From NCBI GenBank assembly GCA_947476855.1, contig CANJSR010000299.1, positions 1 through 6,389 of the forward strand: 6,389 bases of DNA, given 5' to 3'. The DNA comes from Acetobacteraceae bacterium. GTDB lineage: Bacteria; Pseudomonadota; Alphaproteobacteria; Acetobacterales; Acetobacteraceae. Position 1 is the first letter of the stretch. Each line of letters begins with the position of its first letter. The notes below the pieces were generated by a model. The model made no database searches, had not been told where the DNA came from, and saw only the letters and a list, made by a program, of their open reading frames with translations. Positions 5,854 through 6,389 of this stretch are shown here, in pieces. The translations under genes were made by a program, and so were the position numbers.

Positions 5854-5872
5854 GACGCTCCGATGCGTCTCA
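5851..5872 (+). terminator. Stem-loop overlapping the phoX stop codon
   Basis: TGAGACGC (5851-5858, starting with the TGA stop of phoX) pairs perfectly with GCGTCTCA (5865-5872) around the loop TCCGAT. There is no T-run afterwards, so this is not a canonical rho-independent terminator; it may still end phoX transcription, protect its 3' end, or insulate the tRNA promoter that begins six bases later. Confidence 0.45.
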
Positions 5873-5877
5873 AGGCC

Positions 5878-5906
5878 TTGACACACCTAACCGCCCCACG
5901 TTAACG
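5878..5906 (+). promoter_or_regulatory. Candidate promoter for tRNA-Trp (–secE–nusG)
   Basis: A perfect TTGACA -35 at 5878-5883 is followed by 17 bases and TTAACG at 5901-5906, a weak match to the -10 consensus. The -10 lies inside the palindrome CGTTAACG (5899-5906). Transcription would start near 5913, about 50 nt before the mature tRNA. The perfect -35 with correct spacing directly upstream of a stable RNA gene makes it credible despite the poor -10. Confidence 0.6.
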
Positions 5907-5961
5907 GGACCCTCTCGACGACGGGGTCGGTCGCGGCGCGTCTGCCGCCGGCCGCTTCTGG

Positions 5962-6038
5962 AGGGGTGTAGCTCAATTGGCTAGAGCGCCGGTCTCCAAA
6001 ACCGGAGGTTAGGGGTTCGAGACCCTTCACCCCTGCCA
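5962..6038 (+). tRNA. tRNA-Trp (anticodon CCA)
   Basis: A full cloverleaf can be folded by hand. The acceptor stem is AGGGGTG (5962-5968) with CACCCCT (6028-6034). The D stem is GCTC (5971-5974) with GAGC (5984-5987). The anticodon stem is CCGGT (5989-5993) with ACCGG (6001-6005) around the loop CTCCAAA, anticodon CCA at 5996-5998. The T stem is AGGGG (6011-6015) with CCCTT (6023-6027), including one G-U pair, around the loop TTCGAGA. The discriminator is G6035 and the terminal CCA (6036-6038) is encoded in the DNA. Length is 77 nt with CCA. It lies 47 bp upstream of secE, a common alphaproteobacterial arrangement, and may share its transcript. Confidence 0.97.
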
Positions 6039-6085
6039 TCGCGCGGTGGAAACCCCGCAACCTTGAAACCAGTGAGCAGTCTGTT

Positions 6086-6274
6086 ATGTCGCCTGGGCGG
6101 TACGTTGCTGAAGTGCGGGCCGAAGTCTCAAGGATCACATGGCCCACACGCCGTGAGACCCTGACCGCGACCGCGATGGTGTTTGCCCTGGCGCTTTGCA
6201 CGGCCATTTTCTTCTTTGCGACGGACAGCGTGGTGTCTCAACTGACCCGCCTGATCCTGCAAATTGATCGTTGA
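6086..6274 (+). CDS. secE: SecE, preprotein translocase subunit
   Basis: A 62-residue protein of the short single-span SecE type, compared with the three-span E. coli form. SecE clamps the two halves of the SecY channel in the inner membrane and is essential for protein export. The conserved amphipathic helix is seen as EVRAEVSRITWPTRRETL (9-26), including the hallmark WPTRxE, followed by one membrane segment at about 28-46 (TATAMVFALALCTAIFFFA). The ATG at 6086 is the only sensible start by length and motif position, but there is no clear Shine-Dalgarno sequence; GTGAG at 6072-6076 is a poor one. nusG starts 17 bp downstream, so the two genes are surely co-transcribed. Confidence 0.96.
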   Translation: MSPGRYVAEVRAEVSRITWPTRRETLTATAMVFALALCTAIFFFATDSVVSQLTRLILQIDR

Positions 6275-6291
6275 CGGAGTGACGGAAACCC

Positions 6292-6389
6292 ATGGCCGCT
6301 CGTTGGTACGTGCTTCACGTTCATTCTGGTTTTGAGAAAAAGGTCGCGCAGCAGATCCAGGAACAGGCCGTCCAAAAGGGCCTGGCTGA
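6292..6389 (+). CDS. nusG: NusG, transcription termination/antitermination factor, N-terminal fragment
   Basis: The first 32 codons (plus two bases) are present before the right edge. The sequence begins MAARWYVLHVHSGFEKKV, the start of the NusG NGN domain, where RWYVxxxxSGxEkkV is the family hallmark. NusG binds RNA polymerase across the DNA cleft to suppress pausing, and its KOW domain (not visible here) contacts Rho or ribosomal protein S10. The start at 6292 fits the family and has a GGAA (6284-6287) close upstream; GGAG at 6276-6279 is somewhat far. Gene order secE-nusG is near-universal in bacteria and normally continues with rplK. Confidence 0.95.
   Translation, partial: MAARWYVLHVHSGFEKKVAQQIQEQAVQKGLA

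Noticed and set aside
3913..5886. A 657-codon minus-strand open frame covering the whole phoX gene
   Set aside because: It is longer than phoX but is rich in Pro, Arg, Gly and His with no domain, as expected from the mirror of a high-GC coding strand. PhoX matches its family along its full length.
5887..6207. A minus-strand open frame containing GVKGLEPLTSGFGDRRSS
   Set aside because: This is the familiar spurious protein produced by reading the antisense of a tRNA gene; here it crosses tRNA-Trp.

Overview
The window looks like ordinary chromosomal DNA of a high-GC alphaproteobacterium, most likely of the Rhodospirillales/Acetobacteraceae kind. This is inferred from strong G/C third-codon bias, the tRNA-Trp–secE–nusG order at the right end, the style of the CsaA and PhoX proteins, and a PEP-CTERM surface protein. 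No sequence search was possible, so the taxonomic call rests on recognition only.

Layout, left to right. (1) Positions 1-198, minus strand: the N-terminus of a cytoplasmic-type gamma-glutamyltransferase, cut by the window edge. (2) Positions 199-528: a 330-bp gap holding a two-copy tandem repeat with an exact 40-bp period. (3) Positions 529-870, plus: csaA, a small OB-fold tRNA-binding/chaperone protein. (4) A strong bidirectional terminator at 960-993 separates csaA from the convergent gene. (5) Positions 1027-1728, minus: an exported PEP-CTERM protein, probably of the choice-of-anchor E type, with a visibly lower GC content and an AT-rich upstream region carrying an 18-bp TGTAAA-N6-TTTACA dyad. 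(6) Positions 2136-2612, plus: xanthine phosphoribosyltransferase (gpt). (7) Positions 2609-3829, minus: a fused sugar-1-phosphate nucleotidyltransferase (HddC-like) and HAD-IIIA heptose-bisphosphate phosphatase (GmhB-like). It overlaps gpt tail to tail by 4 nt. (8) A 107-bp divergent promoter region. (9) Positions 3937-5853, plus: a Tat-exported PhoX-family alkaline phosphatase. (10) Positions 5962-6038: tRNA-Trp(CCA), then secE (6086-6274) and the start of nusG (6292 to the edge), the usual head of the transcription/translation block that continues with ribosomal protein genes.

The genes do not form one pathway. They are independent housekeeping or surface functions: glutathione/peptide metabolism, purine salvage, nucleotide-activated heptose for surface glycans, periplasmic phosphate scavenging, Sec translocation and transcription elongation. 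I did not find a hidden multi-gene novel system. The most notable point is that the GmhB half of the fusion has lost three of the four zinc ligands known from E. coli GmhB. The 40-bp tandem repeat and the operator-like dyad upstream of the PEP-CTERM gene are also worth checking.
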